From Holophagales bacterium (GTDB taxonomy: Bacteria; Acidobacteriota; Thermoanaerobaculia; Multivoradales; JAGPDF01), in assembly GCA_016699405.1 (NCBI GenBank), contig CP064972.1, forward strand, positions 3,255,501 to 3,319,500: a stretch of 64,000 nucleotides of DNA, given 5' to 3'. Below the pieces are notes generated by a model. The model made no database searches. It was not told the origin of the DNA and saw nothing but the letters and a program-made list of their open reading frames with translations. Position 1 is the stretch's first letter. Every line of letters begins with the position of its first letter. The translations under genes and the position numbers were made by a program. This document shows positions 8,801-16,472 of this stretch, piece after piece.

Positions 8801-9430
8801 GGCCTGGCGCTTGAGGGCGCGGAGGTTCCGCTCGACCTCGGCGAGGATGTCGTCGAGCCGCAGGAGATTGCCGGAGGCCTCCTCGAGCTTGACCTCGGCC
8901 ACCTTCTTGCGCGCCTTGTAGCGGGTGACTCCGGCGGCCTCTTCGATGAGCTTGCGACGCTCTTGAGGCTTGCCGGAGAGGATCATGCCGATCTTCCCCT
9001 GCTCGATGACCGAATAGGCCCGGATTCCCAGGCCCGTGTCCATGAGCAGGTCCTTGATCTCCTTGAGGCGCACCACGCGTCCGTTGAGCCGGTACTGGCT
9101 CTCGCCGGAGCGGAAGACGCGGCGAGCGATCACCAGCCGCCCCTGATCGCCGCGGTCGAACGACGGATCGCAGGCGAAGGAGACCGTCACCTCGGCCATC
9201 CCGAGCGGCCGGCGCTGCTCGGTGCCGTTGAAGATCACGTCTTCCATCGTGTCGCCGCGCAGCGTCTTGGCGCTCTGCTCGCCGAGCACCCAGGTGATCG
9301 CCTCGGAGAGGTTGCTCTTCCCGCACCCGTTCGGGCCGACGACGGAGGTGACGCCACCGGCGAAATCGACGGTGACGGGATCGACGAACGACTTGAACCC
9401 GGATACCTCCAGGCGAAGCAGCTTGAGCAT
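5885..9430 (-). CDS. smc: Chromosome partition protein SMC
   Basis: The 1181-residue length is normal for bacterial SMC. The N-terminal head has Walker A GPNGCGKS (about 32-39). Long coiled coils flank a hinge near residues 500-650. The C-terminal head has the ABC signature LLSGGEK, and Walker B with D-loop CILDEVDAPLDD. SMC dimers with ScpAB extrude DNA loops and help resolve sister chromosomes; scpA and scpB are not in this window. ATG 9430 has GAGGT five bases upstream, and a TGC-TAGCTT box lies a little further up. The gene is followed by tRNA-Thr on the same strand. The strand opposite carries long open frames that are only codon-bias shadows. Confidence 0.97.
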   Translation of the reverse strand: MLKLLRLEVSGFKSFVDPVTVDFAGGVTSVVGPNGCGKSNLSEAITWVLGEQSAKTLRGDTMEDVIFNGTEQRRPLGMAEVTVSFACDPSFDRGDQGRLVIARRVFRSGESQYRLNGRVVRLKEIKDLLMDTGLGIRAYSVIEQGKIGMILSGKPQERRKLIEEAAGVTRYKARKKVAEVKLEEASGNLLRLDDILAEVERNLRALKRQASAARRFQERQVEYRERLRLLLLGRHARSSAQLAARRAELGAAQEAEASLIAAIHREESELAAHRERVEKMAESLAESSRRQAELAGTIEGRQEFLRGAKRTIEELRARRAGGEALAVRRRQDGESHRQRLGELAAERGELELRHLEAAAAVADDDRALAAAREAATLAERRMEAIRQELLTSLGSLNAIRSQLHREQIENEKVELRGKHLEDERALRSRDLAEAQGQVQEAESRIAGLERRLAELDLAVERGESELEETLAREGEAAQRLRVLETEQATRGERQRFLSELGEAQEAGRHGLAERLRAAGLADPVFLGERLHAHRRGWEGTLDLYLGDLVDAAILPPGTDGLDTAARLAGTGRAATLLQPSGETHDDPASLADAGIVAPLHAALGLPEALARALPPAFLVDTPETAVRLAAAHPGTTFLTRDHLCAEGGLIRLLGEAAQPGILAREAELVDLDQELARLEAELGATRSGLDDLLATRSRAAQALGQKRDEIAHLRQELAVTRARREEAATRVRRAEASLAAVAEESQTLAGEREKLAERQRLLAIDLAGAEDSHGAREQAFDRVQAELAHARASRESQSSAGAGRRGELDVLAERLRSLDREGERLQRELAGAEQHLAAWAHEAAELAERQEELESAMARAESELADAFERATTVGDELRAEQEALESERDAVRSRDQALTTRRALHEGQRSAVEERRVALVGLEHDLVHLASDFEQEFREPLPEVPAEIPENLDEIEDDVARLRGALEAIGPVNVLAATEYTEQEERHGFLSAQRADVVKSVESLRQTIREINETSSARFKEAFDEVNRHFSETFVDLFRGGEAEMRLMDEDDLLECGIEIVARPPGKRLQNMMLLSGGEKALTAIALLFALFRTKPSPFCILDEVDAPLDDVNTLRYVHMLRNLAKTTQCIVITHNKLTMEVASTLYGVTMEERGVSKLVAVRLEEVQPGEPQEEEAVSA

Positions 9431-9525
9431 GGTGACCTCGGACGAGCGAAGCTAGCAGAGCCGGACCGTCTCCCACAAGGGGTAGTGGTCGGGCTTGCGC
9501 TGAAGCCCTACGAATAGTGGTGGAG

Positions 9526-10149
9526 TCAGTCGGCGTCGGCGGCCGGCGGGGCGAGCTCGCGGAAGTAGAAGCCGGCCCAGAGCAGCAGTGGCCAGGCGAA
9601 CTTCAGCGGCAGGTCGAAGACGTGCTTGGCCATGCCCCAGGCCTCGCGGCTGGCCGGCCCGTAGTGGGCGAGACTCCAGTCGCCCAGTTGGGTGGCGTAG
9701 GCGAATTTGACATACAGGAAGAGCGAGATCAGGTGGAAGAAGACGGACGCCAGGGTCGCCCAGCCGAGGTTCTCCATCCGGCGTCGCCAGGCCACGGCCG
9801 GAACGGCGAGGAAGAAGGCGCCGAGCATGAGCAGATTGAAATGCACGTCGGTAACGCGGATCGAGTAGAGAAAGCCCTTGGCTGAAGCCGAATCGCTGCG
9901 CGTCACCAGGGCCATGTGGTGGTCTCGCGGCACCAGGCGAGTCACGGCCGGCGACTCGGTCAGCCGCAGCATCCGCTCGGCGCCGGTGATCAGGAACCGG
10001 TTGTAGTAGGGCGTGAGGAGCGACCAGACGAGGGCCACCGGGACGATCCAGACGAGGAGACCGAGCAGGAAGCGGCGAGCCCAGGGGCGGCCTTCCGAGG
10101 ACGGCGCCTCCGCGGCCGGGGTCTTGCGGGTCGACAACGAGCGGCTCAT
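9526..10149 (-). CDS. Membrane protein coupled to exosortase H (probable XrtH-associated protein)
   Basis: This 207-residue protein begins at ATG 10149, which overlaps the exosortase stop as ATGA, so the two are translationally coupled. The frame is open further upstream, but only in exosortase-coding DNA. An N-terminal charged segment is followed by a transmembrane helix (residues about 27-45), a roughly 65-residue loop containing PRDHH, and three more hydrophobic segments. Exosortase-H loci commonly carry a dedicated membrane protein next to the protease, and its position and topology fit that role. The function is unknown. It may help present or escort substrates to the transpeptidase. Confidence 0.7.
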   Translation of the reverse strand: MSRSLSTRKTPAAEAPSSEGRPWARRFLLGLLVWIVPVALVWSLLTPYYNRFLITGAERMLRLTESPAVTRLVPRDHHMALVTRSDSASAKGFLYSIRVTDVHFNLLMLGAFFLAVPAVAWRRRMENLGWATLASVFFHLISLFLYVKFAYATQLGDWSLAHYGPASREAWGMAKHVFDLPLKFAWPLLLWAGFYFRELAPPAADAD

Positions 10150-10685
10150 GCGGTGGTGCGGGGACGCGGCACGACGCGCTGGGCCCAGAGAATCCACAGG
10201 GCGACGCCGGCCAGGATGACGATCGTCTGCCAGACCACGGTGTGGGAGCTGTCGAAGAAGGCGGGGAAGTAGACCCCGGTGAGGAAGAGCGCCACGACGC
10301 GAATCAGATTGACCGCCTGGATCGCCACCATCCCCAGGGTGAGACCGACCAGTCGCGACTTCCACGGCGCAGGGAAGGCCAGCACCGCGGCGCCGAAGAT
10401 CAGCATGGTCTCGATCCCGTTGCAGCCGTTGCGGATGTTGACCGCGAAGCGGTTGTTGCGGATCACCGTGCCGTCCATGCGCGGGCTCTGACCCAGCAGG
10501 TCGAGGGCCCAGCCGCTGGTGGTCGCGACCCCGGCGGTGAACGGCTCGATCACGGCGTCGTTGACCGGAGTCCAGGCGATCAGGGTAAACGAGCCGAGAA
10601 GGATCGCGAGAAAGAGGCCGAGGAAGCGGATCTCCTGGCGGTAGGCGCGCAGGCCCGAAGGGGAAGGAGGGACGGGGGCGGTCAT
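10146..10685 (-). CDS. xrtH: Exosortase, XrtH-like
   Basis: The 179-residue multi-spanning membrane protein has the exosortase catalytic pattern: Cys88 in RNGCNGIE, Arg129 in NLIRV, and His148 in SSHTVVW. Exosortases are cysteine membrane proteases/transpeptidases that process C-terminal sorting tags and attach proteins to surface polymers. The short length and the NGCNG and FPAPWK motifs match the H type, which acts on IPTLxxWG C-terminal tags as I recall it. I saw no such tag in the proteins of this window. ATG 10685 was preferred over an in-frame ATG at 10763, because the latter would lie upstream of the promoter box. It is coupled to the downstream membrane gene. Confidence 0.85.
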   Translation of the reverse strand: MTAPVPPSPSGLRAYRQEIRFLGLFLAILLGSFTLIAWTPVNDAVIEPFTAGVATTSGWALDLLGQSPRMDGTVIRNNRFAVNIRNGCNGIETMLIFGAAVLAFPAPWKSRLVGLTLGMVAIQAVNLIRVVALFLTGVYFPAFFDSSHTVVWQTIVILAGVALWILWAQRVVPRPRTTA

Positions 10686-10722
10686 CGCGGTGGCTTCGCT
10701 CCGGACGGGTCGAGAAAACTGA

Positions 10723-10750
10723 AGTCTATCAGCGGGGGACCGCCCGTCCA
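10723..10750 (-). promoter_or_regulatory. Extended -10 promoter for the exosortase pair
   Basis: On the minus strand TGGACG (10745-10750), 16 bases, then TAGACT (10723-10728) preceded by TGA, an extended -10. The predicted start gives a leader of about 30 bases before ATG 10685. It is back to back with the pyr promoter. Confidence 0.5.
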
Positions 10751-10756
10751 GCGGGT

Positions 10757-10785
10757 TTGACAAGGCTCCGGAGCGTCGCTATTGT
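10757..10785 (+). promoter_or_regulatory. Sigma-70-like promoter of the pyr operon
   Basis: TTGACA (10757-10762), exactly 17 bases, then TATTGT (10780-10785). It is the best consensus promoter in the window. Transcription would start near 10792, leaving only about 22 bases before the pyrR TTG at 10814, which has GGAG at 10802-10805. Confidence 0.75.
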
Positions 10786-10813
10786 CCGCCCCGGTTTCGA
10801 CGGAGCCCTCCCC

Positions 10814-11368
10814 TTGTCCCTCGTCTCGAAGGCGAAGATCCTCGACGGTGCCCAGATGCGCCGCATCGTCCGTCGCATGGCGGGCGAACTGCTGGAAAAC
10901 AACTCCGGCGTCCACGATCTCGTGCTGGTCGGCATCCGCACACGCGGCGTGCCTCTGGCCGAAGGGCTGGCACGCGAGCTCGAACGGATGGAGGGGGCGC
11001 CGGTGCCGATCGGCAGCCTCGACATCACCCTCTACCGCGACGATCTCTCGACCATCGGTCCGCAGCCGGTGGTGCGCGAGAGCATCCTGCCGCTTCCGCT
11101 CGAAGGCAAGGTCCTGGTGCTCTGTGACGACGTGCTCTACACCGGCCGCACCGTCCGCGCCGCGCTGGACGCCTTGCTCGACTACGGTCGCCCGCGTCGC
11201 GTTCAGCTCGCGGTGCTCGTCGATCGCGGCCACCGCGAGCTGCCGATCCAGGCCGACGTCGTCGGCAAGAAGGTCCCCACCTCGGCCACCGAGGTGATCA
11301 AGGTCAGCTTCGAATCGACCGACGGAGTCGACAAGGTCGAGATCCTCGATCGGCCGGAGGAGCCTTGA
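10814..11368 (+). CDS. pyrR: PyrR: pyr operon regulator / uracil phosphoribosyltransferase
   Basis: The 184-residue protein has the PRPP-binding loop VLCDDVLYTGRTV (about residues 99-111) and the PyrR block LVGIRTRGVPLAEGLARELE near the N terminus. PyrR binds UMP and regulates pyrimidine genes, and many members also convert uracil plus PRPP to UMP. Start choice: an earlier in-frame TTG at 10757 is the -35 box itself, and ATG 10856 would delete the first beta strand. TTG 10814 with GGAG eight bases upstream gives the normal family N terminus. Its stop overlaps the pyrB start. The leader is too short to hold a PyrR attenuator, so its regulatory role here is doubtful. Confidence 0.9.
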   Translation: MSLVSKAKILDGAQMRRIVRRMAGELLENNSGVHDLVLVGIRTRGVPLAEGLARELERMEGAPVPIGSLDITLYRDDLSTIGPQPVVRESILPLPLEGKVLVLCDDVLYTGRTVRAALDALLDYGRPRRVQLAVLVDRGHRELPIQADVVGKKVPTSATEVIKVSFESTDGVDKVEILDRPEEP

Positions 11369-12306
11369 CCGGGAAGCTCTGGACGCGCAAGGACCTGCTC
11401 GGGATCGCCGAGCTCGAGCCTTGGGAGATCGAGCGGATCCTGGATACGGCCGAGTCGTTTCGTGAGGTCGCCGAGCGACCGGTCAAGAAGGTGCCGACGC
11501 TGCGCGGCAAGACGGTCATCAACCTCTTCTTCGAGGCGTCGACCCGCACGCGGTCGAGCTTCGAGATCGCCGAGAAACGTCTCTCCGCCGACAATCTGAA
11601 CTTCTCGACCTCCGGCTCGTCGCTCGAGAAGGGGGAGACGCTCGTCGACACGGCGCTCAACCTCGAGGCGATGTCGCCCGACCTGGTGGTGATCCGCCAC
11701 GGGCACCCGGGGGTGCCGCACCTTCTGGCGCGGCGCCTGCGCTCCGGAGTGGTCAACGCCGGCGACGGCGCCCACGAACACCCGACGCAGGCGCTGCTCG
11801 ACGCCTTCACCATCCGCCGCCACAAGGGGCGTTTGGCCGGGCTCGTCGTCACCATCTTCGGCGACATCGAGCACAGCCGGGTGGTGCGCTCCAACATTCA
11901 TCTGCTGAAGAAGATGGGTGCGACGGTGCGGGTCGCCGGGCCGCGCACGATGATGCCGGTGGGGATCTCCGATCTGGGTGTCGAGGTTTTCCACGAGCTC
12001 GACGAGGCGGTTGCCGGAGCCGATGTCGTGATGATGCTCCGGGTCCAGCTCGAGCGGATGAACCGGATGCTGTTTCCGAGCGGACGCGAGTACTTCCGCC
12101 GATTCGCCTTGACCCCGGCGCGGCTCGCCCGGGCCAAGGAGGACGTCATCGTCCTGCACCCCGGGCCGATGAACCGCGGCATGGAGATCGCGAGCGAGGT
12201 CGCCGACGGCCCTCGTTCGGTGATCCTCGAGCAGGTGGCGGCCGGGGTGGCGGTGCGCATGGCCGTTCTCTATCTGCTCTCCGGAGTCCGGGAGGAAGCC
12301 CTTTGA
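11365..12306 (+). CDS. pyrB: Aspartate carbamoyltransferase catalytic subunit
   Basis: PyrB joins carbamoyl phosphate and aspartate in the second step of pyrimidine synthesis. The 313-residue length is typical. The carbamoyl-phosphate loop FEASTRTRSSFE, HGHPGVPH and HPTQALLDAF are all present. The start is TTG, overlapping the pyrR stop as TTGA, with GGAGG four bases upstream. The next gene, pyrC, starts in the same way. The operon order pyrR-pyrB-pyrC is common in bacteria. No pyrI regulatory-subunit gene is present, so the enzyme is probably unregulated by nucleotides or works as a complex with dihydroorotase. Confidence 0.97.
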   Translation: MTGKLWTRKDLLGIAELEPWEIERILDTAESFREVAERPVKKVPTLRGKTVINLFFEASTRTRSSFEIAEKRLSADNLNFSTSGSSLEKGETLVDTALNLEAMSPDLVVIRHGHPGVPHLLARRLRSGVVNAGDGAHEHPTQALLDAFTIRRHKGRLAGLVVTIFGDIEHSRVVRSNIHLLKKMGATVRVAGPRTMMPVGISDLGVEVFHELDEAVAGADVVMMLRVQLERMNRMLFPSGREYFRRFALTPARLARAKEDVIVLHPGPMNRGMEIASEVADGPRSVILEQVAAGVAVRMAVLYLLSGVREEAL

Positions 12307-13586
12307 CCTTGCTCATCCGCGGCGGTCGCCTCATCGACCCCTCGCAGGAGATCGACGCGGCGTTCGACGTGCTCATCGCCGACGGCGTCGTCGCGGCGAT
12401 CGGCGAGCGACTGGAGCCGCCGGCCGGGGCCGAAGTGGTCGAGGCCGCCGGGCGGGTGGTGACGCCCGGCCTGATCGACATGCACGTCCACCTGCGCGAG
12501 CCGGGGCAGGAGTACAAAGAGACGATCCGCACCGGCACGATGGCGGCGGCCGCCGGCGGGTTCACCGCGGTGGCGTGCATGGCCAACACCAAGCCGGTCA
12601 ACGACGAGCGCTCGGTCACCGAGTTCATCGTCGCCGAGGCGGCCCGTCACGGGTTCGCCCGCGTCCATCCCATCGGTGCGGTGAGCAAGGGCCTGGCCGG
12701 CGACGAACTGGCCGAGATCGGCGAGATGGTGGGCGCCGGTGCGGTGGGGTTCTCCGACGACGGCAAGCCGGTTCGCCACCCCGGGCTGATGCTGCGAGCC
12801 CTGCAGTACTCGCAGCACTTCGGCGTGCCGATCATCCAGCACGCGCAGGACATGGAGCTCTCGGGCGACGGCGTGATGCACGAGGGGGTCTGGTCGACGC
12901 GGCTCGGTCTGCCCGGCATCCCCGGACTTGCCGAGGACCTCAACGTGGCGCGTGACCTGCTGCTGCTCGAGGAGTCGGGCGGGCGGTACCACGTGGCGCA
13001 TCTTTCGACGGCGCGCTGTCTCGAGCTGGTGCGGCAGGCCAAGCACCGCGGCCTGGCGGCGACCTGCGAGGTCTCGCCACACCACCTCCTGCTCACCGAT
13101 CGCGCGGTCGCCGAGGGGGAATTCTCCACCCACCTGAAGATGAACCCGCCGCTCCGCGCCGAGAGCGATCGCCAAGCGCTCCTCGCGGGTCTGGCCGACG
13201 GTTCGGTCGACGTGATCGCCAGCGACCATGCGCCGCACCATGTCGACGAGAAGGACCAGCAGTTCAGCGCGGCACCGTTCGGAATCGTCGGTCTCGAGAC
13301 GACGGTGAGCCTGGTGCTCGATCGCCTCGTCGGCCCCGGGCTGATCTCGCTCTCGCGCGCCGTCGAGCTGCTCTCCTGCGCTCCGGCGCGGGTCCTGGGG
13401 CTGCCGACCGGCACGCTGAAGGTCGGGGCACCAGGGGATGTGACGCTGCTCGACCTCGAGCAGGCGATCACCGTCGATCCGTCCCGGTTCCGCAGCAAGG
13501 GACGCAATACCCCTTTCGGCGGCTGGACGCTGCGCGGCGCTCCCGCCGGAACGGTGATCGGCGGACGGCCGATCCGGCTCGCCTGA
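12303..13586 (+). CDS. pyrC: Dihydroorotase
   Basis: The 427-residue amidohydrolase has the metal motif DMHVHLREPGQEYKET near residue 60, MANTKP for substrate binding, and ASDHAPHH carrying the metal-binding Asp. These mark the longer class of dihydroorotase often found next to pyrB. It cyclises carbamoyl-aspartate to dihydroorotate. It begins with TTG overlapping the pyrB stop (TTGA), as pyrB does with pyrR. Whether it is catalytically active, rather than a pyrB-stabilising homologue, cannot be proven by eye, but all the metal ligands I can place are intact. Confidence 0.95.
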   Translation: MTLLIRGGRLIDPSQEIDAAFDVLIADGVVAAIGERLEPPAGAEVVEAAGRVVTPGLIDMHVHLREPGQEYKETIRTGTMAAAAGGFTAVACMANTKPVNDERSVTEFIVAEAARHGFARVHPIGAVSKGLAGDELAEIGEMVGAGAVGFSDDGKPVRHPGLMLRALQYSQHFGVPIIQHAQDMELSGDGVMHEGVWSTRLGLPGIPGLAEDLNVARDLLLLEESGGRYHVAHLSTARCLELVRQAKHRGLAATCEVSPHHLLLTDRAVAEGEFSTHLKMNPPLRAESDRQALLAGLADGSVDVIASDHAPHHVDEKDQQFSAAPFGIVGLETTVSLVLDRLVGPGLISLSRAVELLSCAPARVLGLPTGTLKVGAPGDVTLLDLEQAITVDPSRFRSKGRNTPFGGWTLRGAPAGTVIGGRPIRLA

Positions 13587-13613
13587 GCGCCGGCCGTCGC
13601 GCTCGCCTCGACC

Positions 13614-14441
13614 ATGCCTCACGACGAGCTCCTCGCCGGCGCTCTTGCCGCGGCCGCGGCCGGGTCGGCAGTGCTGCGCCGGTACTTCGGCGGCGCCGAC
13701 CTCGACGTGCGCACGAAGGCACCGCACGACTTCGTGACCCGCGCCGACCGCGAGAGCGAAGAGGCGACCGTGGCGGAGATCCGTCGCCGTTTTCCGGACC
13801 ATCGCATCGTCGGTGAGGAGGGGGGCGAGCGGCCCGGCGGAGCCGGGGAGCTGTGCTGGATCCTCGACCCGCTCGACGGCACGACGAACTTCCTCCAGGG
13901 GTTGCCGGTCTTCGCCATCTCGGTGGCCTGCGTCGCCGGGGAGCGGTCGCTGGTCGGGGTGGTGGGCGAGCCGATGGCCGGCAAGGTCTTCCATGCGACG
14001 CGCGGCGGCGGTGCCTGGTGCGACGGAGGTCCCTTGCGGGTCTCCGCCCGCACCGAGCTTGCGGGGTCGTTCCTCGCCACCGGTTATCCGTTCAAGGCCT
14101 ACGGAGCGCTCGACCACTACCTCGGGGCGCTGCGCGACGCGCTGCTCGTCGCTCGCGCCGTGCGTCGCTGCGGCGCGGCGGCCCTCGACCTGGCCTACAC
14201 CGCATCCGGGGTCTACGACGGGTTCTTCGAGTTCCGACTGGCTCCGTGGGACCTGGCGGCCGGCGCCCTGTTGATCGAGGAGGCGGGGGGCGTGGTCACC
14301 GACCTCGAGGGAGGGAACGACTTTCTCTTCCGCGGCAACGTCGTCGCCGGGGCGCCGGCGGTGCAAGCGGCGCTCCTCTCTCTCGTCCGGAGGCACGCCG
14401 ATGACGCGCTGCTCGATCGGCTCGTGCCCCGCGCCGTCTGA
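13614..14441 (+). CDS. Inositol monophosphatase family protein
   Basis: The 275-residue protein carries both family signatures, WILDPLDGTTNF (about residues 82-93, metal ligands) and APWDLAAGALLIEEAGG near residue 217, plus the GEEGG metal-binding Glu. The family dephosphorylates inositol phosphates and related sugar phosphates with Mg2+; SuhB members also bind the transcription machinery. It follows pyrC by 27 bases on the same strand and may be carried on the pyr transcript. The exact substrate is unknown, and FBPase or CysQ-type activity cannot be excluded. Confidence 0.92.
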   Translation: MPHDELLAGALAAAAAGSAVLRRYFGGADLDVRTKAPHDFVTRADRESEEATVAEIRRRFPDHRIVGEEGGERPGGAGELCWILDPLDGTTNFLQGLPVFAISVACVAGERSLVGVVGEPMAGKVFHATRGGGAWCDGGPLRVSARTELAGSFLATGYPFKAYGALDHYLGALRDALLVARAVRRCGAAALDLAYTASGVYDGFFEFRLAPWDLAAGALLIEEAGGVVTDLEGGNDFLFRGNVVAGAPAVQAALLSLVRRHADDALLDRLVPRAV

Positions 14442-14485
14442 TGCCGCACCCTCTCGCCGAAGGTGGTCCTGGCGGGTGGACGGCC

Positions 14486-14494
14486 TGCTAGATT
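14486..14494 (+). promoter_or_regulatory. Extended -10 box for the M23 peptidase gene
   Basis: TGC-TAGATT ends seven bases before ATG 14502, so the mRNA would be leaderless. No ribosome-binding site is visible between the box and the start. Confidence 0.45.
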
Positions 14495-14501
14495 GTCCCC
14501 G

Positions 14502-15554
14502 ATGACCAGCCCCGAACGGCCGAAGAAACGACCGTCGTTCCAGCTCCAGATCGTTCCGGGGGATCCACGGCGGCCGACTCGCCAGTTCCAGCTCTCGCGG
14601 CGTGGGGCACGCCTCTTCGCGGCGGCCCTGTGCGTGCTGCTCGCCCCGGTGGTCGCTGGGCTCGTCTTGATGCCCTGGCTGCTCTACAGTCGGCTCTCCC
14701 ACCGCGACGTTCGCATCCAGGTGGCGAGACGCGCGCAGCAGGGCGAGCGGCTGCAACGCCTCGTCGAGCAGCTCGCCGATCTCGGCGACCGGGCGAGCGC
14801 GCTCGAGCGGCGGACGATGAAGATGCGGATGCTCTTCGAGCTCGGTCCGCCGGTGGCGCACCTCGCGCCGCTCGAAGCGTCCGATGCGTCAGGAGTCGAG
14901 GGTGCGTTGTCCGTGGTCGGCCGCCGGGGCAGCACCGTCGTCGCGGCGATGGAATCACGATTTGCCGCCATCGCGGCGACGCTCGACACGATCGAGGGCC
15001 AGGCTCAGGGCCGTCCTACGGACCTGCGCTCGACGCCGAGCATCTTCCCGCTCGGAGGGGCGGAGTCGGTGCTCGTCGCCGGGTTCGGTCCGCGGCGCAA
15101 TCCGTTCACCCAGGAGCTCGATTCGCACCCCGGCATCGACGTCGCGGCGCCGATCGGGACTCCGGTGCTCGCGCCGGCCGACGGGGTGGTGATCTTTTCC
15201 AGCGTCTTCGATCGCAAGGAGGGCGATTGGTGGCGGTTGGGGCAGGTCGTGGCACTGCGGCACGGCGACCGATTCGTCACCCTGTTCGGTCACTGCGACG
15301 CCCTCTCGGTGCGCGTCGGCGATCGCGTGGCTCGCGGACAGCCGATCGCCACGGTGGGCAAGACCGGCTGGTCGACGACCGTGCACCTTCACTACGAGAT
15401 CCGTCGCCGCAGTCCGGGTGGAAGCTGGATCGCCGTCGATCCGCGCCTCTTCATCCTCGATCAGAGCTGGGAGGACGAGGACCGACTGCTCGCCGCAGGC
15501 TGGGGGGCGCAACCCGAGGTCGGGGCGCCGCTGCCACGCAGCTTGCAGCGGTGA
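14502..15554 (+). CDS. M23 family metallopeptidase (LytM-like), membrane-anchored
   Basis: The 350-residue protein has a basic cytoplasmic start, one transmembrane helix (about residues 29-52), a coiled-coil stretch (about 60-100), and a C-terminal LytM domain. The zinc motifs HPGIDVAAP (HxxxD) and HLHYE (HxH) are intact, so it should be an active peptidoglycan endopeptidase rather than a degenerate EnvC-type activator. It acts in the periplasm on cell-wall cross-links. ATG 14502 is favoured over upstream in-frame codons because it lies directly after an extended -10 box. Confidence 0.9.
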   Translation: MTSPERPKKRPSFQLQIVPGDPRRPTRQFQLSRRGARLFAAALCVLLAPVVAGLVLMPWLLYSRLSHRDVRIQVARRAQQGERLQRLVEQLADLGDRASALERRTMKMRMLFELGPPVAHLAPLEASDASGVEGALSVVGRRGSTVVAAMESRFAAIAATLDTIEGQAQGRPTDLRSTPSIFPLGGAESVLVAGFGPRRNPFTQELDSHPGIDVAAPIGTPVLAPADGVVIFSSVFDRKEGDWWRLGQVVALRHGDRFVTLFGHCDALSVRVGDRVARGQPIATVGKTGWSTTVHLHYEIRRRSPGGSWIAVDPRLFILDQSWEDEDRLLAAGWGAQPEVGAPLPRSLQR

Positions 15555-15629
15555 GCGCTCCCGAGTCGGGAGGGCCGAGCCGGCCTCGGGCACGTGGCTC
15601 CTTCGCATGAAGTTGTAAGGCGAACGCGC

Positions 15630-15635
15630 TATGCT
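15630..15635 (+). promoter_or_regulatory. -10-like box for the double-PilZ gene
   Basis: TATGCT ends ten bases before GTG 15646. It overlaps an in-frame ATG at 15631, which argues against that ATG as the start. Confidence 0.3.
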
Positions 15636-15645
15636 TCGCCGACCC

Positions 15646-16362
15646 GTGGATCGGCGAGAGAATCGACGCTTCCCCAAGCGCCTTCCGGTGCGCTTCACGC
15701 GCCGTGGCGAGACCCAGGCGAGCAACGGGTTCACCACCAACATCTCGAGCAGTGGAATGTTCGTCGGCACGGCGTCGGCGTTCTCGCTCGGCGAGCGCTT
15801 GCGCATCGAGGTGCTCGACCGGCAGCACGGATTCGTCGTCGAAGGGGTCGTGGCGCGGGTCGAGCGCGTTCCGCTCGCGCTTCGCCAGGTACGGCAGCCC
15901 GGGATCGGCGTTCGCTTCCTGTCGGTGGGCGAGTTGTTCCGCGACCTCTTCCCGAGCGCGATGCTGGCGGGCCCCGCGGCCACCACGGGGACCCGCGCCG
16001 AGGACGAGAAGGCCGCGCTCTCGTCGAGCGCGAAAGCGGCCGCCCCCGCCGGACCGGTGCGTGTGCGGCTGGCGACGCTGCGCGAGGTCGAGCGCGTGGT
16101 CGAGCACGATCTGGTTCACGGCGGACTCTTCATCCAGACCGAGAACCCGTTGCCGGAGGGCAGCGAGATCGAGGTCGAAGTCGAAGTGCCGATCTCCGGT
16201 TTTCGTGCGCCCAGTTGCTTGGCTCGGGTCGTCCATCGCTTTCGAAGCGCGGAGAGCGGGACCCAGGGGCCGAACCTGATGTCCGGGATGGGTGTGGTCT
16301 TCGCCGACACGGCGCCGATTCTCGATGCGCTGCGTGAGCTCCTGCGCCGCTATCGAGACTGA
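15646..16362 (+). CDS. PilZ-domain protein with two PilZ units
   Basis: The 238-residue protein starts at GTG 15646 with RRENRRFPKR, the RxxxR c-di-GMP motif, followed by NISSSGMF matching the second PilZ motif (N/DxSxxG). After an Ala-rich linker (about residues 105-140), a second PilZ-like barrel (LVHGGLFIQT, GMGVVFAD) lacks the RxxxR arginines, so probably only the first unit binds nucleotide. PilZ proteins pass the c-di-GMP signal to motility, polysaccharide or regulatory machinery. The target is not evident from neighbours. An ATG at 15631 is the alternative start. A second two-unit PilZ gene lies at 33855. Confidence 0.85.
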   Translation: MDRRENRRFPKRLPVRFTRRGETQASNGFTTNISSSGMFVGTASAFSLGERLRIEVLDRQHGFVVEGVVARVERVPLALRQVRQPGIGVRFLSVGELFRDLFPSAMLAGPAATTGTRAEDEKAALSSSAKAAAPAGPVRVRLATLREVERVVEHDLVHGGLFIQTENPLPEGSEIEVEVEVPISGFRAPSCLARVVHRFRSAESGTQGPNLMSGMGVVFADTAPILDALRELLRRYRD

Positions 16363-16472
16363 GACAGTCCTGGAAGCGTCCCCCCATTCTTCCAGTTCAC
16401 CGCACGTGCGTGTGAGATAATTCGCCAGCGATCCCGGTGGCCATCGGGCCGCTCCCCTGGAGGAATGCCTTC

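Noticed and set aside
10757..10813. Start of pyrR at TTG 10757
   Set aside because: That TTG is the first part of the TTGACA -35 box and the extra residues do not match the PyrR family.
12270..14861. A long minus-strand open frame opposite pyrC and the inositol phosphatase gene
   Set aside because: It has no domain or start signal, and its codon pattern is that of an antisense frame.
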